DNA from: Flavobacteriaceae bacterium UBA980
Lineage (GTDB): Bacteria > Bacteroidota > Bacteroidia > Flavobacteriales > Flavobacteriaceae
Direction: 5' to 3'
DNA: 42,293 bases
Assembly (NCBI GenBank): GCA_002292265.1
Contig: DBBQ01000045.1
Coordinates: 1-42,293, forward strand
Position 1 is the first letter of the stretch, and each line of letters begins with the position of its first letter. Shown here in pieces: positions 24,895 through 34,368 of the stretch. Under the pieces are notes generated by a model that was not told where the DNA came from, did no database searches, and was given only the letters and a program-made list of their open reading frames with translations. Both the position numbers and the translations under genes were made by a program.

Positions 24895-26279
24895 GTCTTG
24901 CCTAGTTCTTTACAGAGTCGGATATAATGCTCATAAAACTTAGGAATGGTCTCGATTCCCTTAAAAAAGTTGAACAAGCCGTAATGCTCATTTGGGGAAT
25001 GAATGGCGTCAGTATCTAGCCCAAAGCCCATCAAAATAGATTTTACTCCCAGTTCTTTTTCAAACATGGGAACTATGGGAATACTTCCTCCACCGCGCTT
25101 GGGTACGGGAGAGGTTCCAAAAGTTTCTGAATATGCTTGATGTGCTGCTTGATATCCAATCGTATCTATGGGAGTCACATAGGCATATCCCCCGTGGTGC
25201 GTCAGGACATCCACCTCAACTCCTGCAGGGGCAAGCGATTTGAAATATTGAGTAAAAAGTTCACTGATTTCATACCAGTCTTGGTCGGGGACCAAACGCA
25301 TGGAGATTTTGGCATAGGCCTTACTGGGAATGACTGTTTTGGCACCTTCTCCAATGTAGCCCCCCCAGATGCCGTTGACATCCAGCGTGGGACGAATTGA
25401 TCGGTGTTCTTCCGTACTGTAGCCTTTTTCCCCTAGCGCCTCTTGGATGCCAATGGAACGTTTAAACCCTTCCAAATCAAAAGGGGCTTTGTTCATTTCG
25501 GAACGTTCTTCCTCGGAAAGTTCAGCTACTTTATCGTAAAACCCAGGGATGGTAATTTTTTTATTTTCGTCTCGTAGCTGTGCAATCATTTCACACAACA
25601 CATTGATGGGATTTTGTACAGCACCACCATACAGCCCTGAGTGTAAATCTCGGTTAGGTCCCGTTACGCAAACTTCCATATAGCTTAACCCTCGTAAACC
25701 GGTGGTGATAGAAGGTTGCTCTTTGGAGATCATACCCGTGTCTGAGATGAGAATGATATCGCAGTTTAATTTTTCTTTATTGGCTTTTACAAAATCTTCG
25801 AGGTGGTCACTGCCCACTTCTTCTTCCCCTTCAATCATAAATTTGACATTGCAGGAAAGGGGTCCTTGGGCAAGCATTGTTTCAAAAGCTTTGATGTGCA
25901 TAAAAACTTGCCCTTTGTCATCACAAGCTCCTCGAGCAAATACAGCTCCATCGGGATGGAGCGCAGTGGTTTTGATTACCGGTTCAAATGGAGGACTATC
26001 CCACAGTTCAAGAGGATCTGGAGGTTGTACATCGTAGTGTCCGTAAACCAACACCGTAGGTAAATCAGGATTTACAAGGTAGGCTCCGTATACAATGGGA
26101 TGCCCTGCTGTGGGGATGACCTCTACGCTGGGACAATCCGCTTGTAAGAGCGAATTTTTTACCCACTCGGCACCGTCTTCAACATCTTTTTTATGTACAG
26201 GATCAGCACTGACAGAGGGGATTTTTAAAAATTCTATCCATTCATCCAAAAATCGTTGTTGTGCTGCGTTCAATTCCAT
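24891..26279 (-). CDS. M20 family dipeptidase
   Basis: 462 residues, a cytosolic-type dinuclear zinc dipeptidase (no signal peptide). Metal and catalytic residues: His81 and Asp83 (GHYDVQP), Asp120 (GACDDKG), catalytic Glu153 and ligand Glu154 (EGEEEVGS), and a late His in HSPNEHYG. The dimerisation (lid) domain is at about 210-380. It resembles carnosinase/CNDP-like dipeptidases. Monocistronic. Confidence 0.93.
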   Translation of the reverse strand: MELNAAQQRFLDEWIEFLKIPSVSADPVHKKDVEDGAEWVKNSLLQADCPSVEVIPTAGHPIVYGAYLVNPDLPTVLVYGHYDVQPPDPLELWDSPPFEPVIKTTALHPDGAVFARGACDDKGQVFMHIKAFETMLAQGPLSCNVKFMIEGEEEVGSDHLEDFVKANKEKLNCDIILISDTGMISKEQPSITTGLRGLSYMEVCVTGPNRDLHSGLYGGAVQNPINVLCEMIAQLRDENKKITIPGFYDKVAELSEEERSEMNKAPFDLEGFKRSIGIQEALGEKGYSTEEHRSIRPTLDVNGIWGGYIGEGAKTVIPSKAYAKISMRLVPDQDWYEISELFTQYFKSLAPAGVEVDVLTHHGGYAYVTPIDTIGYQAAHQAYSETFGTSPVPKRGGGSIPIVPMFEKELGVKSILMGFGLDTDAIHSPNEHYGLFNFFKGIETIPKFYEHYIRLCKELGKT

Positions 26280-26355
26280 TTCTTTCTGTTATTGTGATTA
26301 CAAAGTTAACGTATGTATTTTTTTTGGATGGGGAAATTTTATTGAAAAACTTAAT

Positions 26356-26363
26356 TATATTTG
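26356..26363 (+). promoter_or_regulatory. Candidate -7 box for the tRNA-Leu unit
   Basis: TATATTTG matches the Bacteroidota -7 consensus TAnnTTTG exactly and lies just upstream of the degenerate tRNA copy at 26374. No TTG is found at the ideal distance upstream (nearest at 11 or 27 nt), so the -33 element is weak or absent. Confidence 0.4.
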
Positions 26364-26373
26364 TCCACCCTTT

Positions 26374-26455
26374 GCGGGTGTGGTGAAATTAGTAGACTTG
26401 TCTACCTTGCCTTTTTAAGGCAAATGTCAGGCAGTTACGCTAATTCATCGATTCG
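26374..26455 (+). pseudogene. Degenerate tRNA-Leu copy
   Basis: Bases 26374-26397 match the first 24 nt of the intact tRNA-Leu 110 nt downstream at 23 of 24 positions. After that the D stem no longer pairs, no 3' acceptor strand complementary to GCGGGTG exists, and no normal T arm is formed. A 5-bp hairpin TTGCC/GGCAA with loop TTTTTAA at about 26408-26424 looks like an anticodon arm with a Lys-like TTT anticodon. Probably a relic of tandem duplication. Confidence 0.6.
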
Positions 26456-26483
26456 TAAGAATACGTTCTAAAAAATAAATAAT

Positions 26484-26565
26484 GCGGGTGTGGTGAAATT
26501 GGTAGACACGCTAGATTTAGGATCTAGTGCTTCACGGCGTGGGGGTTCGAGTCCCTTCACCCGCA
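26484..26565 (+). tRNA. tRNA-Leu (anticodon TAG)
   Basis: 82-nt class-II tRNA: acceptor GCGGGTG/CACCCGC, D stem GTG/CAC, anticodon stem CTAGA/TCTAG with loop TTTAGGA (anticodon TAG), long variable arm TGCTTCACGGCGTG, and T arm GGGGG-TTCGAGT-CCCTT with two G-U pairs. Discriminator is A. CCA not encoded. Confidence 0.96.
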
Positions 26566-26727
26566 CTTTTCTTAATTTTTCGTTTCTATTATTTTTCACA
26601 ACTGTGGAGACAGAGAACGTCAGAAGGATACTCAAAATCAATTTATTGGCGAAGATTTACTTTAAAACAAATGTTTTTTTATATTGTTATCACTATTTTA
26701 TAGATAAGAGATTTTTATTTTAGGGTG

Positions 26728-29022
26728 ATGGAAAAACAATTGGTTAAAAATTTTAAATTAAGCTTATACTTAATCACACCTCTGTTGTGCATTTGGGGAT
26801 TAAAAGTCCTTCTTTCAGGGCCCAGCAGCGAGATGTCAGGAGGTCAAACCTCTCTTGAGGTAAGCAAAGCGGTGCCAGAAATCATAAGTTACAACTTTGA
26901 TGTAAAGCCCATCTTGTCAGACAAATGTTATACCTGTCACGGTCCTGATGCTGAAGCACGTCAAGCGAATTTAAGGCTGGACAAAGAAGAGGGTTCTTTT
27001 GGAGTGGCTAAAAATTTAAGCAACCTGCCCATCATCAAAAGTGGAGATCCTAAGGGGAGCGCCCTTGTTTTTCATATCAACAGTACCGATCCTAAAAACC
27101 AAATGCCTCCTCCAGATTCAAATTTGTCACTCTCTTCCCAGCAAAAACAAATTTTAGAAAAATGGATTGAACAAGGAGCTTCTTGGGAAGGCCACTGGGC
27201 GTATCAAGTTCCACAAAAAGCCGAAGTTCCCCAAACAAAATACCAGGACTGGGCTCAAAATGAGATCGATAATTTTGTTGCAGCAAAACTCGAAAATAAA
27301 GGATTGAACCCTTCTTCATTAGCTGAAAAAGAAATCATCTTAAGAAGACTGGCCTTCGATTTGACGGGCCTTCCGCCTAGCTTGGAATTAATGGATCAAT
27401 TTTTAGAAGACGAGTCAGAACTAGCGTATGAAAAAATGCTAGATCACCTGATGGCGCAACCTCAATTTGGAGAGCGTATGGCCTCAGTTTGGTTGGATGT
27501 TGCCCGGTATGCAGATACACATGGCTATCAAGACGATTTAGAACGGGTTATGTGGCCTTGGAGAGATTGGGTTATAAATGCATTTAATAAAAACTTACCT
27601 TATGATGAGTTCATTACCTGGCAGTTGGCAGGTGATCTTTTGGACGAACCCACTTTAGAACAAATCGTAGCCACGGGGTATAACCGAAATCATAAAATCA
27701 CCCAAGAGGGAGGAGTCATTGACGAAGAATATCGTGTGGAATATGTAGCCGATCGCGCTGTCACCACTTCCAAAGCACTTATGGGGATCACAGTAGAATG
27801 TGCACGCTGCCACGATCATAAATATGATGCGGTTTCTCAAAAAGAGTTTTTTAGCCTGTACAGTTTCTTTAATAATGTGGATGAAAAAGGCCGTATTGAA
27901 TACGGTGAAACACCAGCGCCATTTGTCACTATTGATAAAAAAATAGCAGCAGAAGAACTTTCCTTTTTACATCTTCCTGACAGTATTGCTAAAGTAGAAC
28001 TTATGGTCATGGAAGAAGTGGAAAATCTGAGAACCACCTACACCTTAGCCCGAGGACAGTACGACGCACCCAACCAAGAAGTCCAACCGGGAACACCCGC
28101 TCGGATTTTACCCTTTGATGAAACCTATGCTCAAAATCGATTGGGTTTAGCAAAATGGTTTTTTGACGAGAAAAACCCCTTAACTTCTCGTGTGGTGGTC
28201 AACCGTTTTTGGCAACAGTTTTTTGGAAGAGGGTTGGTAGCCACCCCAGAAGATTTTGGAAATCAAGGGGCACGTCCTTCCCATCCGGAATTACTGGACT
28301 GGCTTGCTGTTACTTTCAGAACACAAGACCAATGGGATATTAAAAAATTCATCAAAAGAGTTGTCCTTTCGGCGACCTATAGACAATCCAGTAAAACCTC
28401 CCTTGAGGCAAGCCGCCTGGATCCCACAAATGTATTTTTAGCCTACTATCCAAGGCAAAAACTCCCTGCAGAAATGATTCGGGACAATGCTCTTGTCACA
28501 AGTGGCTTACTGAATGGAACCATAGGAGGACCCAGTGTAAAACCACATCAACCCGAAGGGCTGTGGGAAGAAACAACCTCTGGACAAGGACTAACCCAAT
28601 ATCAACCGGACGGTGGGGTCAATCGATATAGAAGAAGTTTGTACACCTTCTGGAAAAGAACAGTGCCCCCTCCCAATATGATTACATTTGACGCTCCTAC
28701 CCGAGATTTATGTACCGTGGAACGACAAAAAACAAGTACTCCACTGCAGTCCTTAGTCTTGTTAAACGATCCCCAGTTTTACAGTGCTGCAGAAGCAATT
28801 GCCAATAAAATAGACACAGAAGATACGCTTCAGACGGAACGCGAAAAAATTCTAAAACTTTTTAGAACAATCACCTTAAGAACACCCAATGAAGCGGAGA
28901 AAAAACTTTTAAGTGACTATTTCGATGCCTTGCTGAGCAACAACGAACAAGCCTCTGAAAATCCTTTAGTAGATATGGCATTATTAATATATAATTTGGA
29001 CGAAACTACCCAAAAAAGCTAA
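26728..29022 (+). CDS. DUF1549/DUF1553 protein with PSCyt1-type cytochrome domain
   Basis: 764 residues from ATG at 26728 (a GTG one codon earlier is possible). N-terminal signal or anchor helix (about 10-29). Cytochrome-like domain at about 55-155 with CYTCH (67-71) and a possible axial Met in NQMPPPD. DUF1549 at about 178-390, holding a second CxxCH (CARCH, 358-362), then DUF1553 at about 475-740. The architecture is the PSD1 set first noted in Planctomycetes; this copy is shorter in the region between the two DUFs. Function not established. First gene of a five-gene unit, 5 nt from the DUF1501 gene. Confidence 0.9.
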   Translation: MEKQLVKNFKLSLYLITPLLCIWGLKVLLSGPSSEMSGGQTSLEVSKAVPEIISYNFDVKPILSDKCYTCHGPDAEARQANLRLDKEEGSFGVAKNLSNLPIIKSGDPKGSALVFHINSTDPKNQMPPPDSNLSLSSQQKQILEKWIEQGASWEGHWAYQVPQKAEVPQTKYQDWAQNEIDNFVAAKLENKGLNPSSLAEKEIILRRLAFDLTGLPPSLELMDQFLEDESELAYEKMLDHLMAQPQFGERMASVWLDVARYADTHGYQDDLERVMWPWRDWVINAFNKNLPYDEFITWQLAGDLLDEPTLEQIVATGYNRNHKITQEGGVIDEEYRVEYVADRAVTTSKALMGITVECARCHDHKYDAVSQKEFFSLYSFFNNVDEKGRIEYGETPAPFVTIDKKIAAEELSFLHLPDSIAKVELMVMEEVENLRTTYTLARGQYDAPNQEVQPGTPARILPFDETYAQNRLGLAKWFFDEKNPLTSRVVVNRFWQQFFGRGLVATPEDFGNQGARPSHPELLDWLAVTFRTQDQWDIKKFIKRVVLSATYRQSSKTSLEASRLDPTNVFLAYYPRQKLPAEMIRDNALVTSGLLNGTIGGPSVKPHQPEGLWEETTSGQGLTQYQPDGGVNRYRRSLYTFWKRTVPPPNMITFDAPTRDLCTVERQKTSTPLQSLVLLNDPQFYSAAEAIANKIDTEDTLQTEREKILKLFRTITLRTPNEAEKKLLSDYFDALLSNNEQASENPLVDMALLIYNLDETTQKS

Positions 29023-29026
29023 CCTT

Positions 29027-30493
29027 ATGGATCCTTTACACGAACATTTATTAAACAAAAACCGGCGTCATTTTTTACAAAAAATGGGCTTGGGTATTGG
29101 TGGTTTAGCCTTGGGGAGCTTACTGGATCCGATGGGGTTAAATCAAAATCAGACAGCGGCAGATTTACTCCAAACAGGACCTATGCCTTTACCTCATTTT
29201 GCTCCGAAAGCCAAACGTATTATTTATCTTTTTCAAAGTGGGGGACCTTCACAGCTGGACTTGTTTGATTACAAACCGAAGTTGAATGAAATGCGAGGGC
29301 AAGATTTACCCGAATCCATCCGTAAGGGACAACGTTTGACAGGGATGACTTCGGGACAATCCAACTTTCCACTGACGGGAAGTGTCTATAATTTTAAACA
29401 ATACGGAGAGTCCCGTGCGTGGATTAGCGATCTGATGCCTTATACCGCAAAAATAGCCGATGAACTTTGTTTTGTGAAGTCCATGCATACTGAGGCGATT
29501 AATCACGATCCAGCAATCACCTTTTTTCAAACAGGTTCCCAACAATCGGGAAGGCCTAGTTTTGGTTCTTGGATGAGTTATGGTTTGGGGAGTTTAAATG
29601 ATAACTTACCTTCTTTTATCGTAATGCTGTCTCGAGGTACAGGACGACCTAATGGCCAACCCCTTTACTCCAGACTTTGGGGGAATGGATTTTTAAGCTC
29701 GCTGCATCAGGGGGTTCAATTCCGTGCGGGAAAAGATCCTGTTTTGTATTTAAAAAATCCAGAGGGAGTTACCCGAAAAGAACGCCGTCAGATGCTCGAT
29801 TACTTGGCTCAGATGAATGAGGAGCAAGAAAAACTCTTTGGCGATCCCGAAGTAGCCAACCGCATTGCTCAATACGAAATGGCTTACAGGATGCAAACCT
29901 CAGTGACAGACGTCATGAATATCGAAGATGAACCTGACCATGTTTTTCAAATGTACGGTCCCGAGGCACTCACACCGGGAACCTTTGCGGCAAACTGTAT
30001 TTTGGCAAGACGACTCATAGAAAAAGACGTCCGCTTCATACAACTTTATCACATGGGATGGGATCAACACGATAACCTTCCTACCCAAATTGCAAAACAG
30101 GCCAAAGACGTTGACCAAGCCTCTGCCGCTTTGATTATGGATCTCAAGCAACGCGGATTGCTCGAAGATACCTTAGTTGTATGGGGAGGTGAATTTGGAA
30201 GAACCAACTACAGTCAAGGAACATTAACAGACATCAATTACGGGAGAGATCACCACCCCAGATCGTTCACTATCTTTATGGCGGGAGGAGGAATTAAACC
30301 GGGCTTTACTTACGGAGAAACCGATGAATTTGGATACAATGTGATAAAAGATCCAATGCATGTACACGATTTACAAGCAACGATTTTAAACCAATTTGGC
30401 GTGGACCACACCAAACTCACTTATAAATATCAAGGAAGACGTTTCCGTCTGACAGATGTATCAGGTAATGTTATTCATTCGATTTTAAGCTAG
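29027..30493 (+). CDS. DUF1501 family protein, Tat-exported
   Basis: 488 residues. Twin-arginine signal NRRHFLQK (Arg13-Arg14) followed by a hydrophobic Gly/Leu stretch. The body is DUF1501, related to the alkaline-phosphatase/sulfatase fold: GGPSQLDLFD near the N-terminus, HMGWDQHDN, and VWGGEFGRTN with GRDHHPRSF as probable metal-site elements. Consistently paired with DUF1549/DUF1553 proteins in other genomes, as here. Substrate unknown. Confidence 0.92.
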   Translation: MDPLHEHLLNKNRRHFLQKMGLGIGGLALGSLLDPMGLNQNQTAADLLQTGPMPLPHFAPKAKRIIYLFQSGGPSQLDLFDYKPKLNEMRGQDLPESIRKGQRLTGMTSGQSNFPLTGSVYNFKQYGESRAWISDLMPYTAKIADELCFVKSMHTEAINHDPAITFFQTGSQQSGRPSFGSWMSYGLGSLNDNLPSFIVMLSRGTGRPNGQPLYSRLWGNGFLSSLHQGVQFRAGKDPVLYLKNPEGVTRKERRQMLDYLAQMNEEQEKLFGDPEVANRIAQYEMAYRMQTSVTDVMNIEDEPDHVFQMYGPEALTPGTFAANCILARRLIEKDVRFIQLYHMGWDQHDNLPTQIAKQAKDVDQASAALIMDLKQRGLLEDTLVVWGGEFGRTNYSQGTLTDINYGRDHHPRSFTIFMAGGGIKPGFTYGETDEFGYNVIKDPMHVHDLQATILNQFGVDHTKLTYKYQGRRFRLTDVSGNVIHSILS

Positions 30494-30497
30494 CCCT

Positions 30498-31532
30498 ATG
30501 ACTTCCAGAAGAAACTTTTTACAGTCGGGTATGTTTTTGGGTGCTGCTGCACTCTCACCCGCTATGTTTTGGGAATGTGCCCAAGGAAACCCCTTGATTG
30601 TTGGCCACGGAGACTTTACCTATAAAGTAAACCCAAACTGGGGCGTTTTGGATGCGACAAAAACCCCTGTAAAACATTGTCATGAAATAGTGCAAACCCA
30701 AAATGGAGATTTGTACTTATTGACCAATCACACCAAAAACAACATCCTAGTTTACACCCTTGACGGAAAGTTAAAGAAAAGTTGGGGTACACAATTCCCA
30801 GGAGCCCACGGCTTAACCCTTTTTGATGAAAATGGAACCGAGGTCCTGTGGATTACCGACTATGAGAGAAATCAAGTGTTTAAAACTACTCTGGAGGGGG
30901 AAATCCTATTGACTATCAACGCTCCTCAAGATCTGGAGGTCTATAAAGAAAAAAGAAATTTTAAACCAACAGAAACAGCAATTGCTCCCGACGGAAGTAT
31001 TTATATTGCCGATGGATACGGTGCCCAAATGATCACCCATTTTGATCCTCAGGGAAATCTTGTCAATGCTTTTGGAGGCTACGGTACGGAAAAGGATAAA
31101 TTTCAAAATGCACACGGAATTTGTTTGGATCAAAGATTTGATAAAACCCCTACACTTTTAATTACAGCAAGAGAACAGCAGGCAGTGAAACGCTTTAGTT
31201 TGGAAGGGGTTCATCAGAATACGATTTCCTTTCCAGGAGCAAATATTTGTCGCCCGGTGATTCATAATGACAAGTGCTATTTCAGTGTGCTCAAATCTAC
31301 AGGGGTATCGAATGAAGACTCGGGCTTTGTAATGATTTTAAATGAAAAGGATGAGGTGGTTTCTTGTCCAGGTGCAAGCTTTAACGAAACTGATAATGGG
31401 CAATCGCATTACCATCAGAATTTGCGTCTATTTCAATATCCTCACGATGTTTGTATTGATAAAGACGAAAACATCTATGTTGCCCAGTGGAATTCTGGCA
31501 ATACCTATCCCATTAAATTAGAACGGGTATGA
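30498..31532 (+). CDS. NHL-repeat beta-propeller protein, Tat-exported
   Basis: 344 residues. Tat signal SRRNFLQSG (Arg4-Arg5) and hydrophobic helix to about residue 25. The rest is a six-bladed propeller of NHL type: repeats such as TAIAPDGSIYIADGYGAQMI, FDPQGNLVNAFGGYG, NAHGICLD and YPHDVCIDKDENIYVAQWNSG. Peptidylglycine-lyase-like folds share this repeat but the metal site is not evident. Starts 4 nt after the DUF1501 stop and overlaps the next ORF by 4 nt (ATGA), so it is translationally coupled. Confidence 0.85.
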   Translation: MTSRRNFLQSGMFLGAAALSPAMFWECAQGNPLIVGHGDFTYKVNPNWGVLDATKTPVKHCHEIVQTQNGDLYLLTNHTKNNILVYTLDGKLKKSWGTQFPGAHGLTLFDENGTEVLWITDYERNQVFKTTLEGEILLTINAPQDLEVYKEKRNFKPTETAIAPDGSIYIADGYGAQMITHFDPQGNLVNAFGGYGTEKDKFQNAHGICLDQRFDKTPTLLITAREQQAVKRFSLEGVHQNTISFPGANICRPVIHNDKCYFSVLKSTGVSNEDSGFVMILNEKDEVVSCPGASFNETDNGQSHYHQNLRLFQYPHDVCIDKDENIYVAQWNSGNTYPIKLERV

Positions 31533-32314
31533 TACGGATTTTGGGCTTGTTTTCAGTACTTCTTTTGTTTGGCTGTAAAAAGCAAACAACCTATACAGAG
31601 GCTTCAAATGTTCAACTCGCAACGCCCTTGATCAACAGCAGCTCACTTTTTGCAACTGAAAACAACAAAATAGAAGCTCCCTATTTGGATGCAGGACTCG
31701 GCTTGGAAGTGAACTCTATAGAGGGGAAAAAACGAACTGTTTTTAATTCTAAGGAGAACATCGCATTAGACGAAATTGGAACGTATCGATTACGGACTGT
31801 AAATCCACCATTTCTTCCCAGTGAATGGGTGGAGCTTAAAGTACTTCCAGAAGGGAAGGCCATAGAATCAATAGACTGGATAACCGACCCCAAACCCAAC
31901 TACTTTAAAGGGGGCAGTGCGGTTTTGATTGATGGTAAAAGTGCCGACTTTTCTTTCCATTCCAAAGGATGGACTGGGGCAAACAACCCTTTTGGTTTGA
32001 AGGTTCAATTTGACACAACAACTCGTGTAGATTCTCTTACCCTAGGAGTGCTTTTCAATCCATCAGCTTGGATCTATCCCATTTCAGAATTACGAATTAA
32101 AATTCAAAAAGACAGATCTGAGGTGATCCTAAAAGATTTTGATTTTAAAGTAGAAGGAAACCTAAATGAACAAAAACATATTTTTCTTTCTTTTGCAGTA
32201 GGGGAAGAAGCAAATGAAATGCAATTGGATTTTATTCCAAAAAATTTGCCAGAGGAGCACACCGGGGCGGGAACCCCCGCGTGGTTGTTCCTAGATGAAC
32301 TTATTATTTATTAA
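31529..32314 (+). CDS. Lipoprotein with discoidin-like C-terminal module
   Basis: 261 residues; lipobox LLLFGC with Cys16. Residues about 35-110 look like a beta-sandwich resembling the chitobiase/FN3-like domain; residues about 120-261 form a second beta domain ending EEHTGAGTPAWLFLDEL. That ending recurs at the C-terminus of the next gene, so the two proteins share a module, possibly an F5/8-type carbohydrate-binding fold. No catalytic motif. Coupled to the propeller gene by a 4-nt overlap and 12 nt before the next gene. Confidence 0.7.
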   Translation: MIRILGLFSVLLLFGCKKQTTYTEASNVQLATPLINSSSLFATENNKIEAPYLDAGLGLEVNSIEGKKRTVFNSKENIALDEIGTYRLRTVNPPFLPSEWVELKVLPEGKAIESIDWITDPKPNYFKGGSAVLIDGKSADFSFHSKGWTGANNPFGLKVQFDTTTRVDSLTLGVLFNPSAWIYPISELRIKIQKDRSEVILKDFDFKVEGNLNEQKHIFLSFAVGEEANEMQLDFIPKNLPEEHTGAGTPAWLFLDELIIY

Positions 32315-32326
32315 ACTATACTATTT

Positions 32327-34345
32327 GTGGATATCTGGATTGATTATTTAGGGAAGTTTCACCCAGTAGTTTTACATCTCCCCATCGGGGCATTGTTGTT
32401 TACTTTTTTGTTGGCGCTCCTTGGCTTTAAAGAAGTAAAACCCTTTCGCCTACCTATTAAAATTGGAATAATTTTCAGTTTTTTTAGCGCATTTGCATCC
32501 AGTATTTTAGGATATCTGTTGTATGACTCTGGAGGATACGACGCGGATAGCGTACAACGCCATTTGATTTTGGGTTGGAGTACCACCGCGTGTATCGGAC
32601 TGTTATGGATTCTTTTTAAACGAGTTACGTATCGAACGATCTTTCTCCCGTTTTTTGTTGTGAGTATTAGTGTACTCACCCTAACAGGTCACTACGGAGG
32701 ACAAATCACTCACGGACAAGAATATTTAGCACTTCCTGTGGCCCCTGAAAAAGAAGATCTAATCGATACGGATTCCATACAACTCTACAATCAAGCCATT
32801 GCAAAGGTTTTTGATAAAAAATGTGTGAGCTGTCATAATTTTTCCAAACGAAAAGGAGGTTTAGCACTTCATCAACCAGCAGCGATTTTGGAAGGGGGAG
32901 AACGTGGAATGCCTTACGAAACAGGGAATTCGACGAAGAGTAGGATCACAACCTATGCCGATCTTCCCTTAGAAGACGACCTGCATATGCCACCCAAAGG
33001 GAGACCTCAGTTAACACCTAGTGAGATCAAACTCCTGGCATACTGGATTGATCAAGGGGCGGCCTTTGAAGGTACAGCAAGTCTAGAGCGTTTTCCAGAG
33101 GAAGTACAACAATCCTTTGCACAATTTTTACCCAAAGCACTGCCCGAAGTGGAGCCTTTAAGTGTAAAAACATTAGTAAAACTCCAAGAAAATGGCTTTC
33201 GACTTACTTCTTATACTGCAGACACTCCCTTTTTACAGGTAAAATATTCGGGAAAAACTCTGGAACGAGACGCTTTAAATATACTTACCGATGCAGCTGA
33301 ACAAGTGGTAGAACTAGAACTTTCCAATTTGGAACTGCCGGAACGTTTTTGGGAAAAAATAGGAGCGTTTAAAAATCTTTTAAAATTAAAAATTGACGGT
33401 ACCAACACGGAAGATCAAAACCTTGAAAAGCTCGTGGAGCTTCCGTTAACGTCCTTAAATATAGGGAGAACTCCAGTTACCACAGCAGGAGCACGTAGCT
33501 TGTTTGGGCATCCTACTTTGGAACGTTTGTATGCCTGGAACACCAAGATAGCCGTTAGAGAGGAAGAGAAACTTCAGGAACAAACTCCAATTAAATTGGC
33601 CTTTGGTGTATTCGAAGGTTTTTCTAAACCGCAACAACTAAAACCACCCCAGTTGACTACAGAAAAAACACTCTTTGACTCTGAAATTGCAGTGGACTTT
33701 TTCAGTAAAATTAAGGGTAACGTGATTCGATATACCTTGGACGGTTCGGATCCAGATTCGACTTCACTGCGTTATGAAGATCCCATAAAAATTGGCACTT
33801 CCTTGACCCTTAAAGCGAGAAGTTTTAAAGAGGGGTGGCTGCCCAGTGATGTATTTACGGAAGACTACTTCAAGGTTGGAAAAAAAATTGAAAAGCATCA
33901 AATGCTGACCCGCCCTTCTAATCGGTATTCAGGCGTCCACAAACTTTTTGATTTTGAAGAGGGATCTACAAATTTTGCTGATGGGAACTGGCTTGGTTTT
34001 TCAGGTAATGATTTGGAATTCACCACTAAAATTTCAACAAACGAATCCATTGAAAACATTACCGTTAGCTGTATGGAATCCATAGGTGGCTGGATTATCT
34101 ATCCAAAAAGTATTCGAGTTTATGGTAGGTCGGGTGAAGATTCTTTTTCAGAAATTGGTCGCTACGATTACCGACCTAAAAAAATCCCAACGGAGACAAC
34201 CAAGAAAAGTTTTACTCTACCCATCAAGGTAGAAGATTATACCGAAATTAAATTGGTCGTCAAAAATATTGGAACACTTCCCCAATGGCATCCTGCCGCA
34301 GGAAATGAGGCTTGGTTGTTTGTAGATGAAATCCTATTTTGGTAA
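32327..34345 (+). CDS. DUF2231 / cytochrome / LRR-like / chitobiase-C multidomain protein
   Basis: 672 residues, GTG start (no early ATG; the DUF2231 region begins at once). Domains: DUF2231 with four membrane helices (about 10-125); PSCyt1-type haem domain with CVSCH (166-170) and likely axial Met221 (HMPPKG); a leucine-rich-repeat-like stretch (about 310-410); a chitobiase C-terminal-like domain (about 445-515, YTLDGSDPDS); and a discoidin-like module (about 535-672, ending NEAWLFVDEI). Probably an inner-membrane protein with a large periplasmic sensing or binding part. Last gene of the operon. Confidence 0.85.
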   Translation: MDIWIDYLGKFHPVVLHLPIGALLFTFLLALLGFKEVKPFRLPIKIGIIFSFFSAFASSILGYLLYDSGGYDADSVQRHLILGWSTTACIGLLWILFKRVTYRTIFLPFFVVSISVLTLTGHYGGQITHGQEYLALPVAPEKEDLIDTDSIQLYNQAIAKVFDKKCVSCHNFSKRKGGLALHQPAAILEGGERGMPYETGNSTKSRITTYADLPLEDDLHMPPKGRPQLTPSEIKLLAYWIDQGAAFEGTASLERFPEEVQQSFAQFLPKALPEVEPLSVKTLVKLQENGFRLTSYTADTPFLQVKYSGKTLERDALNILTDAAEQVVELELSNLELPERFWEKIGAFKNLLKLKIDGTNTEDQNLEKLVELPLTSLNIGRTPVTTAGARSLFGHPTLERLYAWNTKIAVREEEKLQEQTPIKLAFGVFEGFSKPQQLKPPQLTTEKTLFDSEIAVDFFSKIKGNVIRYTLDGSDPDSTSLRYEDPIKIGTSLTLKARSFKEGWLPSDVFTEDYFKVGKKIEKHQMLTRPSNRYSGVHKLFDFEEGSTNFADGNWLGFSGNDLEFTTKISTNESIENITVSCMESIGGWIIYPKSIRVYGRSGEDSFSEIGRYDYRPKKIPTETTKKSFTLPIKVEDYTEIKLVVKNIGTLPQWHPAAGNEAWLFVDEILFW

Positions 34346-34368
34346 CTATAAATAGGGTATTTAAAGCC

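Noticed and set aside
26374..26565. Direct repeat of the tRNA-Leu 5' end as phage attachment sites
   Set aside because: The two copies are only 110 nt apart with no integrase or cargo between; phage att repeats normally involve the 3' end of the tRNA.
26490..26723. 77-codon plus-strand frame starting in tRNA-Leu
   Set aside because: The frame begins inside the tRNA gene and the rest lacks any protein-like pattern.
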